This document shows, piece by piece, positions 63,170 through 64,000 of a stretch of DNA of 64,000 nucleotides. A model generated the notes under the pieces. That model was given only the letters and a program-made list of their open reading frames with translations. It did not search any database and had not been told where the DNA came from. Made by a program: the position numbers and the translations under genes. Position 1 is the first letter of the stretch, and the number at the start of each line of letters is the position of its first letter. Location: assembly GCF_039522165.1 (NCBI RefSeq), contig NZ_BAAADE010000001.1:124001-188000 (forward strand), written 5' to 3'. Origin of the DNA: Paenochrobactrum glaciei (GTDB taxonomy: Bacteria; Pseudomonadota; Alphaproteobacteria; Rhizobiales; Rhizobiaceae).

Positions 63170-63580
63170 TTATGCACCCGGTGTCCATGCATCATATTCA
63201 CCGGTTACACGCGGACGCTCAGCCTGCGCTGTGCCCGGCAGTGCAATTGCACCTTTCGGACGATATGCAAGCGGCGAACCGGTTAGATTTGCATGATGCG
63301 GTTTTTCCCATTCACGCGGCTTGTAATCTTCCTGTGATGGCGGTGTATCAACGCGGTGATGCATCCATCCGTGCCAGCCAGCCGGAATAGCGCTTGCTTC
63401 TGAATAACCGTTATAAATCACCCAGCGACGGGTGCGGCCTTCAGAATCCTTACCGCCCTGATAGTAAATATTGCCGAATTCATCTTCACCAACACGTTCA
63501 CCTTTGCGCCAGGTATGCAGGCGGGTACCGAGCGTTTGCCCATTCCACCAGGTGAAGAACTGTGTCAAAAATTTCATCAT
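63170..63580 (-). CDS. Complex I accessory subunit NDUFA12 homolog
   Basis: A 136-residue homolog of the mitochondrial B17.2/NDUFA12 accessory subunit, present in alphaproteobacterial complex I. WWNGQTLGTRLHTWRKGERVGEDEFGNIYYQ, RRWVIYNGYSEASAIPAGWHGWMHHRVDTPP and YDAWTPGA are diagnostic. It binds the peripheral arm of the enzyme encoded by nuoA-N 10 kb away. Usual neighbour of DUF2155. Confidence 0.94.
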   Translation of the reverse strand: MMKFLTQFFTWWNGQTLGTRLHTWRKGERVGEDEFGNIYYQGGKDSEGRTRRWVIYNGYSEASAIPAGWHGWMHHRVDTPPSQEDYKPREWEKPHHANLTGSPLAYRPKGAIALPGTAQAERPRVTGEYDAWTPGA

Positions 63581-63714
63581 GGCTTTATTCCGGATCCAAA
63601 ATATTTAAGCTGTTCTGACCGCGTCATAAGTTACATAAACCGTCTTTGGGCTTATGGACTTTTCAACGCCAGATAGCAAGTTCCGATAGCGGGGCATCTT
63701 GACGCTGAAACAGT

Positions 63715-63742
63715 AAAACGGCGCTTTCAGCAACGCCGTTCA
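63715..63742 (-). terminator. Hairpin after the acetyltransferase gene
   Basis: A 7-bp stem, AACGGCG (63717-63723) with CGCCGTT (63734-63740), lies just after the stop of the GNAT gene on the minus strand, followed by TTTTA. Confidence 0.6.
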
Positions 63743-63744
63743 TC

Positions 63745-64000
63745 TTACATAACCCAAGCATTCAGGCTCTTTTGCAAAATCAAAACAGGTTCTTTAAAAT
63801 TCAAAGAACCCCACTCTGCATTGCGGCCAATTTGGCTGTAGCCCTTTTGCTCATAGAAGCGTCGGGCACGGCTATTCACTTCCAGAACTTCCAGCTTCAT
63901 CGCATTCACACCCGGAAAAGCCGTTTCGATCTCGTCCAGCAATGTGCTGCCTACGCCTTTGATCTGCTCCTCAGGCAACACATAAAGTTGATTGAGGCTG
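63745..64000 (-). CDS. GNAT family N-acetyltransferase (N-terminus beyond the window)
   Basis: The last 84 or so codons of an acetyltransferase whose 5' part lies past base 64000. Motif A is LNQLYVLPEEQIKGVGSTLLDEI (acetyl-CoA loop QxxGxG), followed by LEVLEVNSRARRFYEQKGY, the typical GNAT C-terminal segment. The frame is open to the edge; a GTG at 63981 lies inside motif A and is not the start. Substrate unknown. Confidence 0.9.
   Translation of the reverse strand, partial: SLNQLYVLPEEQIKGVGSTLLDEIETAFPGVNAMKLEVLEVNSRARRFYEQKGYSQIGRNAEWGSLNFKEPVLILQKSLNAWVM

Noticed and set aside
1..64000. CRISPR arrays, insertion sequences, prophage, toxin-antitoxin, defence or secondary-metabolite systems
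   Set aside because: Read through both strands and found no regular spacer-repeat array, transposase, phage or nuclease-helicase defence genes; Mfd and RecG are the housekeeping proteins.

Overview
The window looks like chromosomal backbone DNA of an alphaproteobacterium of the order Hyphomicrobiales (Rhizobiales), most like the Brucella/Ochrobactrum/Pseudochrobactrum group, with base composition near even by eye. The inference rests on family markers: a 14-gene nuo operon followed by birA, RNase J, methylmalonyl-CoA epimerase and DUF1467; an M48 protease-dsbA-aroQ-accB-accC-aat-DUF2155-NDUFA12 block; the mfd-sdhE/recG divergent block; and DUF1489, DUF971 and SPOR-domain D,D-carboxypeptidase genes. 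I saw no insertion sequence, prophage, CRISPR array, toxin-antitoxin pair or rRNA operon. There is one tRNA (Asp, GTC).

Layout. 0-1.5 kb: the start of a pqqABC operon (minus strand), including a 34-codon pqqA and a tiny coupling ORF between pqqA and pqqB. 1.7-7.2 kb: a DUF4282 membrane protein, a small serine hydrolase, DUF1489, sdaA (serine deaminase), an inositol-monophosphatase-family enzyme, ttcA and rpsD. 7.6-12.3 kb: a secreted hypothetical protein, an L,D-transpeptidase, class I fumarase and DUF971. 12.4-15.7 kb: molybdenum cofactor genes moaA, mobA and mobB with a DMT transporter between them. 16-20.3 kb: a polar amino-acid ABC importer without its ATPase, then a GST and a beta-hydroxyacid dehydrogenase. 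20.4-24.6 kb: a second DMT transporter and a complete betaine/choline-type ABC importer (proVWX). 25-32.2 kb: a 25-residue membrane peptide, a FrnE-type DsbA protein, mfd, sdhE and recG. 32.4-34.6 kb: tRNA-Asp, an unknown 99-residue protein and a D-alanyl-D-alanine carboxypeptidase. 34.8-53.2 kb: the long minus-strand nuoA-N operon with its trailing genes. 53.7-64 kb: a 30-residue membrane peptide, an MscS channel, hspQ, an aminotransferase, a BepA-like protease, a DsbA-like protein, aroQ, accBC, aat, DUF2155, NDUFA12 and a truncated acetyltransferase.

How the genes work together. The largest theme is respiration: complex I (nuoA-N plus the accessory NDUFA12 protein), fumarase, the flavinylation factor SdhE, and PQQ for quinoprotein dehydrogenases. 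A second theme is envelope biology and osmotic balance: L,D-transpeptidase, D,D-carboxypeptidase, BepA-like protease, DsbA-like protein, MscS and the betaine importer. The rest is core metabolism, repair and translation.

I did not find a convincing new multi-gene system. The most unusual signals are small: degenerate tandem duplications of about 30 bases at gene ends inside the nuo operon (after nuoN, nuoI and nuoF), some forming arrays of hairpins; a GFA-fold gene inserted between nuoC and nuoD and overlapping nuoD; an hspQ gene with no ATG/GTG/TTG start; a six-codon ORF that appears to couple pqqA to pqqB; and two very small single-pass membrane proteins. No start-codon choice, promoter or terminator here was tested experimentally or by computation; all come from reading the sequence.
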